A stretch of DNA of 64,000 nt from Apiosordaria backusii. Its lineage: Eukaryota > Ascomycota > Sordariomycetes > Sordariales > Lasiosphaeriaceae. Shown in pieces: positions 47,535 to 58,491 of the stretch (the stretch's first letter is position 1; every line of letters begins with the position of its first letter). The notes under the pieces were generated by a model that was not told the origin of the DNA, searched no databases, and saw nothing but the letters and a program-made list of their open reading frames with translations. The DNA is taken from positions 1,302,001 to 1,366,000 of the forward strand of contig JAUKTV010000002.1 of NCBI GenBank assembly GCA_030549205.1, in the 5' to 3' direction. Made by a program: the position numbers and the translations under genes.

Positions 47535-48084
47535 ATGAAGTTCACACTCTCCACCGCCCTCCTTACAGGGCTCGCCGCTCTGGTCTCTGCTCAATCGCCC
47601 CAGATGCCCGGCTTAGCAGCCAACTGCAACCGCTATCACTACGTCCAAAGTGGTGACACCTGCGCCGTCGTCGCCGCCAACAATGGTATCTCCGTAGCCC
47701 AATTCCTCTCGTGGAACACCGCGGTGGACTCGGGCTGCACCAACCTCTGGCTCGGTTATTATGTCTGCACTGGCGTCTCTGGGTCTCAAACCACCAGAGG
47801 CCCAATGGCAAGAGGAACAGCTACTTAGATCAATGGTGGTGGGTCCGCAATTGGGACTCAGATCACTCACTGGTGGTGGAAGTTTTCCCACAAGTACCTC
47901 TGAGCCGATGCCCGGTCTCCCGGCAAGCTGCTGGAGATTCCACACTGTCGCGGCAGGGGACACGTGTGAAGTTATTGTCAGCAGATATGGAATCTCGCTC
48001 GGGTCGTTTTATGCTTGGAATCCGACGCTGAACTCAGGGTGCACAAACATGTGGTTGGGACATGCGGTTTGTGTTGGGGCTTAG
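47535..48084 (+). pseudogene. Secreted two-LysM-domain protein, linker interrupted
   Basis: ATG 47535 starts a signal peptide, MKFTLSTALLTGLAALVSA, cleaved before QSPQMPG. LysM 1 covers about 47610-47770: CNRYHYVQSGDTCAVVAANN, then GISVAQFLSWNTAVDSGCTN and LWLGYYVC. Its frame then reaches TAG at about 47826. LysM 2 is intact but in another frame from about 47905: MPGLPASCWRFHTVAAGDTC, then YGISLGSFYAWNP and NMWLGHAVCVGA, stop TAG at 48084. No standard GT-AG intron with CTAAC removes the stop and corrects the frame while keeping the linker. A GC-AG intron of 97 bp (GCAAGA near 47808 to GAG near 47905) would join the domains in frame. LysM proteins bind chitin oligomers; secreted two-domain forms are often effector-like. 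The gene is either broken in the linker or spliced unusually. Confidence 0.65.
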
Positions 48085-49673
48085 CTAAAGATGAGGTTCT
48101 GGACTGAAGGGATAGGTTGTGAGGATGGACCAAGACCGCAATGCCCGTGTGCCAGTTATCTGAGTGCCCATAGTTCAGGAGATTAGACAGCTGAGTGCAA
48201 TAACAAAGGCTTTTTGTCACTCCAGCCGATGTGCGCTCTCCTGACCGTGTCTGTTGTGATGTAGTTATGTCATTTATAGGTAGAGATCGTTATTTGTCTG
48301 CTGCTACCTTCAACAATAGGATGTATGTCATTAGAGACATAAAGTAAGTAGTTTAAACGAGTTATGAAAACGCTTTCGTCACTTTTACTACTGATACTCT
48401 GACTAACATGCGTGGTTGTCTTAGAATTTGCTTGAGCTTACCAAGACTTTTACGCAATGCAATTAGACATGTGTGCCTTACCAATTCTTGTACCCTCTAA
48501 CTGGAGCGAAAGATTAACTCCATCAAGAACAACAACAAAAATGCTTACCAGTGTTTGTGGTGGTCGTAAGTGATGCTCTGTGGTCCGGGCTCGTTGACCT
48601 CAACTAGTGGCGTCTTCCAGGAGCCGGGGATGCACAGGACGCTTGTATGATAAGCAGGAGGATGCTAAGCTCCATGATGTGAACGGCTTCTACAACGATG
48701 CACCCAGCCCCTGGGAGTGCCATCGGAAGGCATTCACGTCTCCGCGGCCAACACTACCGAGATGGAAACCCATGAGTAGATTCCTCTGCTCGTGCGAATA
48801 AGGCCGACAGTCTAGGTAGCTGTGAGGGAGAAAGAGGAGATATTAGTTTGAGTCATGGACAATCATTGTTTCAATTTCACTTCTACAACCTGCTCAAGGG
48901 CGGTAATGGGATAGAGTTGTAGCCCGCGTGCCTTTCATTTCCGCTATCCCCCCTTTTCACTTATCCGATAGTCATTCTTTTGTTTATTTCGATGGACTAG
49001 GGACTAGGAAAAGCTACGTCTACCTTATGTAGGAGAGTTATTTCATTCTCTTTGACTGATCAGATGCTGTGTTGTGGTTTCAACGATACAAGTACCCAGT
49101 TGGAACTAGACCAGCCTTGGCATTTTGCTTTGGAATTTCTTCTTTCAAGCATGAAGACCGGGGTCAACCATCTCAACCTTGCTTTATTATCTTGGCCTAT
49201 TCTCAACTTTCCAATCAGAACCCTGGTGACATGTAACAAGCGGAATGGTGCGATAGTTTCTCTCCTGATATGGACTGGGGCCATGTTGCCTTTCACCCCT
49301 CAATTTTGCTTCTATTTCAGGATCCCACCTAGCTTTCTGATTCCCCCTCAACTTCACACCACTTTGCTCCCCCTCAAGATTTAACTACAATATTTCACTA
49401 CATGTAGAGAAGAGCTCTTTCAACTACCAACTCAGCCGTTGGTCATTTTGTCGAAGAACAGGTACTAGTGTTGACAAGTTCAACGTTAGAACAACAGCCA
49501 GCGTCGTACTCAGGTGGATTCATCGAGCTGTAATTACTTGGTACTCCTGGTTTATTCCCTCACTACCTCAACATCCAGGAACACCTCATCAGCACGCCGC
49601 GATTGTCCTCTTTGGGCCCATCCCGCAGCTTCCCAAACTCACGCCTGGATCAACCCAGCCAAACACACCCACC
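48085..49673. other. Intergenic 1.6 kb, no gene supported
   Basis: Short frames at 48607-48801 and 49052-49384 have no recognisable motif or splice structure. The last 200 bases are C-rich promoter-like sequence for the gene at 49674. Confidence 0.4.
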
Positions 49674-50779
49674 ATGTCCCCCTCGTCCATCACAACCGTC
49701 GGCATAGCCGGCATCACAGGCCGCCTAGCCCGCCTCATAACTCACCACCTCCTCCAATCCGACCCCACCCTCACCATCAAAGGCTACTGCCGCGACCTTT
49801 CCAAAACCTCCTCCAGCTCTCTCCTGGCATCCTCCCTGTCCGACAACACCAGCAAGAATAACATCTCCATCACCGCCGGCGACCCATACGACTCCACCCA
49901 GCTACGTCATTTCGTCCGAGGATGTGACGTCGTCATTTGCACATATTTGGGCGATCACCGCCTCATGACTGAGGGGCAAAAGCTGCTCATTGACGCGTGC
50001 GAACAGGAAGGGGTGAGGAGGTATGTAGCCAGTGATTGGACGCTGGATTACGACAAGTTGGAGTATGGACAGCACCCGCAGAAGGATGCGCAAAAGGTTG
50101 TGAAGGGGTATTTGGGGGAGGAGGGGAGGAGGGTGAAGGGGGTGCATATTTTGATTGGGATCTTTTATGAGACGTTTTGGAGTGATTACTTTGGGATTTT
50201 TCGGCATGGGGAGGATGGGGAGGAGGGGTTTAGGTACTGGGGGACGGGGGAGGAGGTGTGGGAGGGGATAAGTTATGATGATGCGGCCAAGTATACGGCT
50301 GCTGTTGTGCTTGATGAGGAGGCGGTGGGGGTTTTGAGTTGTGAGTTCTTTTTGAGAGTGGTAATGGGGAATAGTGGGAGTGGTCGCTAACGATGAGATC
50401 AGTCCTCGGTGACAGAAAGAGCATGAAACAGCTTGTGGCTGAGTTTGCAGAGGTTTACGGAGTCGATCCTACAACGAAATGCCTTGGGACTGTGGAAGAG
50501 CTGCAGATCCAGATGAAAGCTACGCGAGAAAGAGAACCGGGAAATATCTTTGCCTGGCTGGCTGAGTATGTTCCATGTATTTGCTCGAGATTCTGAAGCT
50601 GACGATGTTGTAGTAACTATAAGGCGTACATCCTCAATAGGCAGACATATGTCCCATCTGAGCTCGACAATGCTCGATACCCGAATGTCAAGCCGGCCAC
50701 TTTCAAGGAGTTTCTTGAGACGCACCGTAGGGTGGAGGAGTTGAATACTTTGTATACAAAGGCAGCCGAGGATCTTTGA
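49674..50779 (+). CDS. NmrA-like / atypical SDR NAD(P)-binding protein
   Basis: ATG 49674. Exons are 49674-50340, 50403-50565 and 50614-50779 (stop TGA), giving 331 residues. Intron 1 has GTGAGT, GCTAAC and CAG; intron 2 has GTATGT and TAG. The N-terminal Rossmann motif is GIAGITG at residues 10-16, after beta-strand TTV, with CDVVICTYLGD as a later strand and loop. YVASDWTLDY marks the central region, and FYETFWSDYFGIF and GDRKSMKQLVAEFAEVYG the C-terminal half. This is the layout of NmrA-type and isoflavone-reductase-like proteins (PF05368/PF13460), which bind NAD(P) and act as reductases or redox sensors. The usual catalytic Tyr-x3-Lys is not evident, so a regulatory or substrate-specific role is possible. 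Confidence 0.85.
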
Positions 50780-52733
50780 GGAGACTAAGTAGGCCAGTAA
50801 ATAACGGAGACGGGAGAAAATCAAGGAATGAAATAGAAACAAGAAATCGGGAATCGACACGATTTATCACAATGACCGGCTCCGAATCATCTGATCGGAC
50901 ACGATGACATGCAGTTTGGACCCTGATCCTTCCGGCCCCGAGTCGGCTCGGCGCGGTTCCTTTCGCACCCGGCCGATTGATTGACAGCGAACTTGTCAAC
51001 TCGCCCGAAAAAGACATTGCCCCGCGCGTGGTATGGGCAGTGCTGGGCATGTACCTATGTATGCATGTGGCGCACGTGGGGGCTACTGCAACACCTAATC
51101 ATCACATAATATCATCACACGCAACTTCCTCGTTGTCAGACTGCCCAAGAAGTCTTCTATTTCCTGTTTCAGGTCAAGGGAAAGTGTAGGAATGGCTTCC
51201 GTGCTGTTGTGCTACCCCAAGTTCAATGTCTTGGGGAGGCACAAAGGGGGGACCATGGCCCCAAGAAGTTAAAACAGGTTCAAAACTTGGAGTGTCGAGG
51301 ACCAACTGCATTTCGACAGACCAATCGCGGCCTTGCCCGCCCAACCATCCCCACTGAAGTCCCCGTTGCTTTTCGGAGCTTAGAATGTCAGGAGATGCAG
51401 AATCGCCCTCCCGCTCCAACTTGTCTCGTCCCAAGTTTTCGTTTCTGCCGTCTTACTCGGGCGGGTAACTACCGAACCTTTTTTTCACTTGGATAAGGTA
51501 ACAAATCCGCTGAAATCCGTCAAGTCCGGCTGCACTGGAGTCTGGCGCTGACTGTGCCCCCCGCGCTACACCCCAGAGGGGTACAGGGGCGACTCACGAC
51601 GGGCGATGATGCACGAACGCAGACAACCCAAAGTTCTGGCATATGGCGTTGGTGGGCATATGCAAGTAACTCAGAGGCGGGGAGACGCTACTTAGAATCC
51701 TTCCCGGGTTTTGGCAACCTGCACTATCTTTTCTGTGTTGCCGTGATATCAACTTCTAATGTGATGGCAGCTGCTGTGTTGGATGTTCTCTCTGCATCTC
51801 GTCGGAAATGTCATCTTGACCCTCCAAGATGATCCAACATGGCATAGTGTAGTGTTTCACAGACGATCTCCTACCGGCTATGGCAGCTCTTGCGCGCAAT
51901 AACTTGATAGAGGATCCAGTTGATCGCGGTGTCCGGCAGTTCTGACGATTAGTGCTACGACCATAAGCAGCCAAATAGACGCCAACAAGGTCACACAAGC
52001 TGACAGGCGGCAGTGTTATTTTGTGCCACCATCACATCGTTAGGAAAAGAAGATGCTGATCTGCATGGCGAGTTTGCTGACTCTGCATATCTTGGGTCTG
52101 GAGTAGCCGCGATTTGCATACACCAGGGACTTTTCAGCCAGGACTATCGTGTTGTTGGTGATGTTTGATCCTTGGCTATCTGGTCTGACTTGGCCTTACC
52201 AGGGCCCGGGAACCAATACGGTCCACCGAATCTACTTAGGGAATGTGATTCCTACCCTTTCCTCACAGGTCCTGTGTAACCATCTCCTACAGCAAATCTG
52301 CCTGTACACTACTGCAGTGGATTCTCCGGCACCCTGGTAACCTTCCCCCCTCCCTACCTTGTCCTGCCCCAGGACTCATCATTGAGTGGCACATGTGCCG
52401 AACTTGACCATGAGGCACGTACTACCACGTCCCACTTCATGTAACATGGAAGCGCGCAAAACATAAATCCTTCCCGTTGGAAGCAGCACAGATAACTCTG
52501 GGGTCCCAGGCTTCATCTTCCCTTTCTCCATTGTCAAAGCTTCTTGTCTTAATTCTCCGCGTTCAAACTCCACAGATCCTACACTTTCGGCTCCGAGTCA
52601 TCATATCCATACCCTCGGGTCAGGAACAGCACCTGGTCTAACGATGCTAGTGCATGGCAAAGGATTCAGTTGCTAGGTTTCTTGACCGCTCCACCAGAAC
52701 TTATCTTGACATACGCCATAACCAGCAGCAAAC
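50780..52733. other. Intergenic 1.95 kb, no gene supported
   Basis: Overlapping short frames on both strands (51174-51832 and others) show no motif. The C/T-rich stretch near 52340-52375 and the last 100 bases look promoter-like for the gene at 52734. Confidence 0.4.
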
Positions 52734-54099
52734 ATGGTCCAACTAGACAACTTCACCACGCAGCAAAAGCAGCAATACATCCTCGCCACAGTTACCATCG
52801 GCCTCGTGTTGTCAACACTCTCCTACGTAGCTAGGATATACGCCAGGCTAAAAATCATCAGAGAGCTACGGCGGGAAGACTGGTGCATGATGGGAGGACT
52901 AATACTGAGTTATGGAACGGTGGCCTGTTTGTTGTATGGTATGATCTCGAAGGCCAAAAGCCACACAATACAGGTTCGTTCTAACATGTAAGCAGGACTA
53001 CCAAACCAAGGAGTCCCAATTCCTATACTCGGGAAAGAGGGCCTTAAACAGTTTCTTCTCATGATATGGATCATCCAAGTTCGTCGTCTCTCTCCATCTC
53101 CTCCCTACCAGGCTTCCTACTAACTCTTCACCTTAAGAAACTTCAACCCCCAACCCTCTTCCTCATCAAGCTCTCCTTCATCATCTTCCACATGACCATT
53201 TTCCAAGGTCAGACCTTTCGCCGCATCTCCTGGGCCGTCGCCATCTTGACTGGTATTTGGGCCGTCGCCAACGTCCTCGGAACAACCTTGCAGTGTAAGC
53301 CGCCATCGTTTTTCTGGGACAAGGCCCAGACCGGCGAGTGCCTACATGACCCTGTGCACAGGATGGGTGTTCCCAACGCCATCATCAGCTCATTGGGCGA
53401 CGTGGTAATCTTTGTGATGCCCATCCCGCCGTTGATGAAACTGAGGGTGCCGAGACGGACAAAGATTGGCCTGGTGGGAGTGTTTAGTTTGGGGATTTTG
53501 TAAGTCCACCTTCTTTCTCGCCTTTCCATATCATGCCTAGACAGAAAGCTGACGAAGGCAGTGTGCTAATCGCCAGCTTCTTCCGCTGGATTGCCCTGAT
53601 CGGCTCAGACCGCGACATCTTCAACTCGGCCCAAGTCCAAACCGGCGTCTGGACCTACCTCGAAATGTCCGTCGGCATCACCTGCGGCAACCTCCCCTTT
53701 CTCGCCCCCCTGCTAGGTTGCGTCGGCCCATCAAGAAAGTCGCACATGCCTGCGCTCTCCACTAGGGAAGAGTACTACGCCCGCAATCTCAAGGTTGATC
53801 CTTTGGCCAGCGGGACAACGGAGAATAGTAACGTGAGTGGCAGGCAAGGACAAAAGCCGCTGCCGCTTGTTCCCGGGCAGCAAAAGGAGGGGTTTACTAG
53901 GCTGTATGATCATGAAAGACACGGCCGGATGGGGGTGCATGGGAGGAATAATGAGAGTTTGAGGACGCTGCCGAGTGAGTTTGATATGGAGATGCAGGCT
54001 ATTGATGCTATGGGGGAAGGGTCGGAGTCGGGGGAGAAGTTGGTTACTGTCAGGGAGCATGAGAGGGGGAGCAGGAGGAGGGAGGATGAATATCCTTGA
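52734..54099 (+). CDS. Rhodopsin-domain (PTH11/SAT4-like) seven-TM protein 2
   Basis: ATG 52734. Exons are 52734-52938, 52996-53078, 53138-53499 and 53562-54099, giving 395 residues. Introns are 57, 59 and 62 bp with branch sites TCTAAC, TACTAAC and CTGAC. Family motifs are REDWCMMGG, FLIKLSFIIFHMTIF, LQCKPPSFFWDK followed by C, DVVIFVMPIPPLMKLRVP, KIGLVGVFSLGI and a last membrane segment, VWTYLEMSVGITCGNLPFLAPL. The C-terminal ~140 residues form a polar cytoplasmic tail. It is the same fungal rhodopsin-domain family (PF20684) as the gene at 42658, but the two share only family motifs, so they are not a recent duplicate. The ligand is unknown. The second exon is short (83 bp) and easily missed. 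Confidence 0.85.
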
Positions 54100-55315
54100 T
54101 AGTGGTGTTGTTTCTTGGGGTGAGGGAGCAAAGGGGCGGTGTTTTGCTTGTCTGTCTTTACCTTGTGCGATGATATCCCTGGATTGTTTGGTCAACGCTG
54201 ATGGTTGGGAGCAGTGTCAGTGTCTGGCGGTATCTAAGTTATGTATCATGTCTATAATATGAACCGAGTAATTGTAACCGTAACTTCTCTTCATGCCGTT
54301 GACCAGGCACTGTGGTCGTCGAATGGAGGACCCTAACCCTCAACCTCTGAGCCCCTGAGCCCCAAGTTCGGTGAGCACGAAAACTGGCGAGAAGTACTGA
54401 GACAGATCTACATGCCCACGGAGTCCCCATGGCTCAAGCCACGGCCAATCCCAACCACATCCTAGCGAACTGTCTCTCCCGTGCGGGGTAAATTAGTGCT
54501 GTTATCTAACAGTTACACGCAATGTAGCTAAGAGTGTGGCTTCTGTTCAGCTCTCGTACGTGGCCCAACCACGGCGCTCCATATCCAGCTCCCATCTGTG
54601 GCGCAAAAGCGGTCAATATATCATCCAAACATTGATCCTTCATCGTCGACAGATTGAGCAGTGATAGCAAGTGCAAGTGAGGTGATCTCCAAAAGAATGT
54701 GGCAATTCTTGCTACCCCTCCACCTAAAACACCCAGAATCAATAAACCCTACGCTAAATAAGCCACGACCTTCAGCATTGGCTGCTAGAGGTCATGAGCG
54801 GCCGTCTCCCGGGTGGTGGCTGCATAATGTAGCATCCCAAACTCAGCCCTACGACGGCCTCCTCCAGTACCGGGCGTGTTCATGATCTAGACTCCTCCCT
54901 TTCTGCACGCCTAGGCAAGAAAGGTTCGGTTCCAGCTAGCCATGGGCCAGCAGCTTTGTCTCTGTTTGGCTCTCGGTCGAGCATAGCGTCGGTATAAGGC
55001 TGAGTTACGCAAGCGCTGTGGTGGCATTGCGATAAAGACGAAACGCAGATCCCGGGGACAACGAATCATCGTGAGGGTGATGGTGGAAGACGTGGCTGCC
55101 TTGGCTCTTCTGCCCACGGCGAAACCGGTGGTGCCTTCATGGCCTCTAATTCATGAGATGACGCGGTCTATAAGAACTGAGTCACCATCTTTGCAAAGCC
55201 AACTTTATCTTCAGCTCTTCGAACGCTTCAACCTTCAGACAACCTTACTAGCCCAACTCCACCCGCAACAGTAACAAAAGCAGCAGCAAACCCAACAACA
55301 GCAACAACAGCTACC
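54100..55315. other. Intergenic 1.2 kb, no gene supported
   Basis: No coding signal recognised. The last 60 bases before 55316 are CA/AGC-rich leader-like sequence with CAGCAGC and CAACAACAGC runs. Confidence 0.4.
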
Positions 55316-56582
55316 ATGGCCACCCCCAGCACCCCCCAAATCGTCCCCAACCAATGGATCGTCACCCTCCGCCCCTACGCAACCTCCACCATCAAATCCT
55401 CCCACGTCTCCCTCCTCAACACCCTCACTGAATCCTCCGAATCCCCCGTCAACGTCTCCATCACCTCCGACTTCGACCTCCCCGAAATCCGCGGTTACTC
55501 CGCCACCTTCGACGAAGCAACCAAAGCCGAGCTCGAAGCCCTCCCCGAAGTAGCCGACATCGAACCCGTCCAAATCTTCAAGCACTGCGCCCTCACCACC
55601 CAATCCGACGCCCCCTGGGGCCTCGCCCGCATCTCCACCCGCTCCAAGCTCCCCGCTGCCGGCCCGTACAACTACAAATACACCAACACCGGCGAAGGCG
55701 CCATCGCCTACGTCATCGACACTGGCATCAACGACACTCACGTCGACTTTGAAGGGCGCGCGTCAAAGGGACCAAAGTTTGTTACTGCCACGGGGGAGAT
55801 CAGCGAGGAGGATCTGAACGGGCATGGCACGCACGTTGCGGGGACGATCGCGGGGAAGACGTATGGTGTTGCCAAGAAGGCGCAGGTGATTGGCATCAAG
55901 GTGTTTGATGACTCTCCTGAACCCGGGGCGCAGACGGGTGATATTATCAGTGCGCTGGATTATGTTGTCAAGGAGTTCAAAAGCCACGGGAAGCCGAGTG
56001 TGGTTAATTTGAGTCTTGGTGGTGGGGCTAGTCCGGCAATGGACAAGGCGGTCGCCAGTGCGGTGAGGAGCGGGGTGACTGTTGTTGTGGCGGCTGGGAA
56101 TGAGGCAGTGAGTTTCTATTCTGTGGGATGTACCATCGTCAAGGGATAAGGGGTTGCTAACGCGTAGACAGAGACAGGCCACGACCAGCTCTCCGGCTAG
56201 AGAGCCGCTTGCCATTACTGTTGGTGCGAGTGATGTGGCTGATAAGGCTGCGAACTTCTCGAACTATGGCAAGATGGTTGATATTTTTGCTCCTGGTGTG
56301 AAGATTCTTTCCACTTGGATCGGAAGCACCACGGCGACTAATACTATCAGTGGCACTTCAATGGGTAAGCTTTCTCCTCCTCATCCAAGTTTGGAAATCA
56401 TGGCACTGACAACTTGTTCAGCATCTCCCCACGTGGCCGGTGCAGTGGCCCAAATCATCGGCAAAGAACCCACCGAGCCTCTTCTCGTCGTTCCTCAGCT
56501 CCTCCAGTGGGCTGAGAAGAATGATCTCACTGGCCTCAGAGATAGGACTATCAACGCGCTTCTGCAGATCTCGGATGCTTGA
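55316..56582 (+). CDS. Subtilisin-like serine protease (S8, proteinase K type)
   Basis: ATG 55316. Exons are 55316-56107, 56178-56364 and 56422-56582; introns are 70 and 57 bp; 379 residues. An inhibitor-I9-like propeptide region (WIVTLRP to ALPEVADIEPVQIF, about residues 14-88) precedes the peptidase domain. The triad is visible: Asp135 in AYVIDTGIN, His170 in NGHGTHVAGT, and Ser325 in SGTSMASPHVAG, interrupted by the second intron. The oxyanion-hole Asn262 lies in VAAGNEA. GVAKKAQVIGIKVF and NLSLGGGAS are typical of the proteinase K group. Unlike most secreted fungal subtilases it begins MATPSTPQIVPNQW, with no signal peptide or membrane segment, so an intracellular location is likely unless an upstream exon exists. 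All active-site residues are intact. Confidence 0.88.
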
Positions 56583-56795
56583 GTTACGCGTGAAGATACG
56601 CGTAAAAGCGGAAGTGGTTTATGCAGCAATCAAGGTCTGGCCTGGATAGCACGATAAGCCGTAGTTCGATACGACATGCTGGTTGAATACGATGCACATT
56701 CCCATTGGCGTGGTTTGCCTACTAGATGCTCGCTCCCGGCTGACTGCAATAGGTAGGTAGGTAATTGACTGAAAGGTTTTCAGAGAGCTTGTTGC
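56583..56795. other. 3' region of the protease gene
   Basis: No gene recognised. Confidence 0.4.
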
Positions 56796-56867
56796 AAGTC
56801 TACAAGTCTATAAGTCTACAAGTCCACAAGTCCACAAGTCCACAAGTCTACAAGTCTGCAAGTTTAC
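56796..56867 (+). repeat. 8-bp minisatellite, nine copies
   Basis: Nine consecutive 8-bp units of the type AAGTCYAC (AAGTCTAC and AAGTCCAC, with single variants AAGTCTAT, AAGTCTGC and AAGTTTAC) lie between two genes. Confidence 0.85.
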
Positions 56868-57428
56868 ACCCCCCGACAAGCCTTGCAAACTCTGCAACCT
56901 TTGCAAGGCTTGCAGCATCAAAAACGTGTCTCCGGCAAAGAAAAGGCTGTTTGCCTCCTGACAACAAAATCTAGGTTAGTATCCAAGACAAAGGGACAGA
57001 AAGCCGAATCTTCTACCACCTCCAGGAAGTTCAAGAAGAATCTTGTCAGACTCAGTTTCGGAGTAGGTAGGTGCCGCGTTCACACCTTCATGTGTAAGGT
57101 AAAAGAGCAATTCTTTCTTTACATAAGGTAGGTCACAAATCACACATCACGAAAATCATAAAGGGCACAGTTTGTTTGGTTATAAGTTTTCTTTATTATC
57201 TTCACCATCATCCACAGGATCACCCTTTCCTTCCACACCCCTCTTCTCCTTTTTTCGCCCTGTGTATAAACTCCGTTAGCAAAGCTTTATCTACCCCCCA
57301 TACTCACCTTGTCCCTTTTTTTTTTTTCAAGATTTTCGGTTTTCTGTTGCCACTCGGCAGGAATAGGAGAGTTCTTCACACGACAAAAGAAAGTCGACAC
57401 CAACACCACCCCCCGAACAGTAAGAAAT
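56868..57428. other. Intergenic region
   Basis: No gene supported. A poly-T run lies at about 57317-57327. Small frames here have no motif. Confidence 0.4.
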
Positions 57429-57809
57429 TTACCTACCCTCTTTCTCCCACCTCTCCCTCTCTTCCTTCTCCCTCTGCTTTTCTTGCACCTTATCCATCTT
57501 CTTCACCGACGTCCCCATAAGCCACAACCCAATCTTTGTCGTGGTGGAGACATTTTCTGGGTCGAACTTGATCTTTTTACCCTTTTCCTTTTTGGAGGAG
57601 GAGATGGTAGGGCTAGTATAGGAGGGGTTCATTTTATTTGTTGGTGTCGAAAACGTCGGGCCAACACCATCTTGGTGGGAAGTGTTGGGGTTGAAGAAGG
57701 AGGTAGAGTGGGAGTTGTTGTGGGTGGGATAGTTGGTAGCGGAAGCGGGCTGTTTGCCCTTCTCCTTGTTGGAAGAGGAGATGGTGGGGTTGGTGTAGGA
57801 GGGGTTCAT
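57429..57809 (-). CDS. Small Lys/Ser-rich protein with internal duplication
   Basis: ATG 57809, stop TAA at 57431-57429; 126 residues, no intron. Residues 1-19 (MNPSYTNPTISSSNKEKGK) recur at about 60-78 (MNPSYTSPTISSSKKEKGK). The duplication is visible at DNA level between about 57575-57635 and 57757-57820. The C-terminal ~50 residues include FDPENVSTTTKIGLWLMGTS and a charged helical tail (KKMDKVQEKQREKEERER) likely to form a coiled coil. No signal peptide. I do not recognise a family. It could be an exon of a larger gene; the frame and initiation context are reasonable but unproven. Confidence 0.45.
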   Translation of the reverse strand: MNPSYTNPTISSSNKEKGKQPASATNYPTHNNSHSTSFFNPNTSHQDGVGPTFSTPTNKMNPSYTSPTISSSKKEKGKKIKFDPENVSTTTKIGLWLMGTSVKKMDKVQEKQREKEERERWEKEGR

Positions 57810-58491
57810 TTTGTTTGTTGGTGGTTAGGGGTTGTTTGGGTTGGGAAAGGTTGTTGTGTTGTTGTTGTTGTTGTTGTGGGTGTGGTAGTTTGTTTGTTGG
57901 GTCTTTGTTGTGAGTGATTGATGGTGATGGTGAAACGAGAAGTTGGAAAGACTCGAAGGGACATTTTTGTTTAAATAAGACTTGACCCAACGGTTTGTTC
58001 TGGCAACAAGGTGAAAGAAACAGTGCTGTAGTTCTGGCTACAAAGAGCATGTCGACGGGCAGTTTAACAGTTTCAGAGACTATTATAGTGTCTTCGCGAC
58101 AGTTGTGGTCACTGAACTGAAAGCAACTTGCCAGTGGCGGGACAGATGGCAAGGAGCGAGAACAAAGACCTTGTGCATGGTGTTGCGGCACTACCAGTAC
58201 TGCAACTTGGAAGCACTGAGAATGACCATGCTATTGTTTGATAGATGATGGTCTTTGTCTTCTGTCGATCTCCCTGCATACTGCATTGCAGAGTTGTGCG
58301 CCAGGTGTATGACCTTTCCTAACAAATGGGTACTTCCTCAAAGATGTCAGACGCAGTTGATGGATGGCACCTATCACACAAGTAGGCGATGCAGGAGGGA
58401 GAGATAGTTGTTAAATACTTCTAGATTCAGACGCGGTGTAATTCATGACGACTAGTCAAAACTCGCTACGCATGCTTGGTAATCCGCTAAA
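57810..58491. other. Intergenic region with TTG microsatellite
   Basis: Contains GTT/TTG repeats at about 57848-57878 (CAA repeats on the minus strand), upstream of the small gene. A minus-strand frame through 57634-58191 overlaps it, is low-complexity and has no support. Confidence 0.4.

Noticed and set aside
51174..51998. Short frames in the 50780-52733 spacer
   Set aside because: No recognisable domain or coding bias; they overlap on both strands.
55235..55741. 168-codon Gly/Val-rich minus-strand frame
   Set aside because: Antisense shadow of the subtilase propeptide region.
57634..58191. 185-codon minus-strand frame
   Set aside because: Low-complexity Gln/Asn-rich translation of the TTG repeat, overlapping the better-supported 126-codon gene in another frame.
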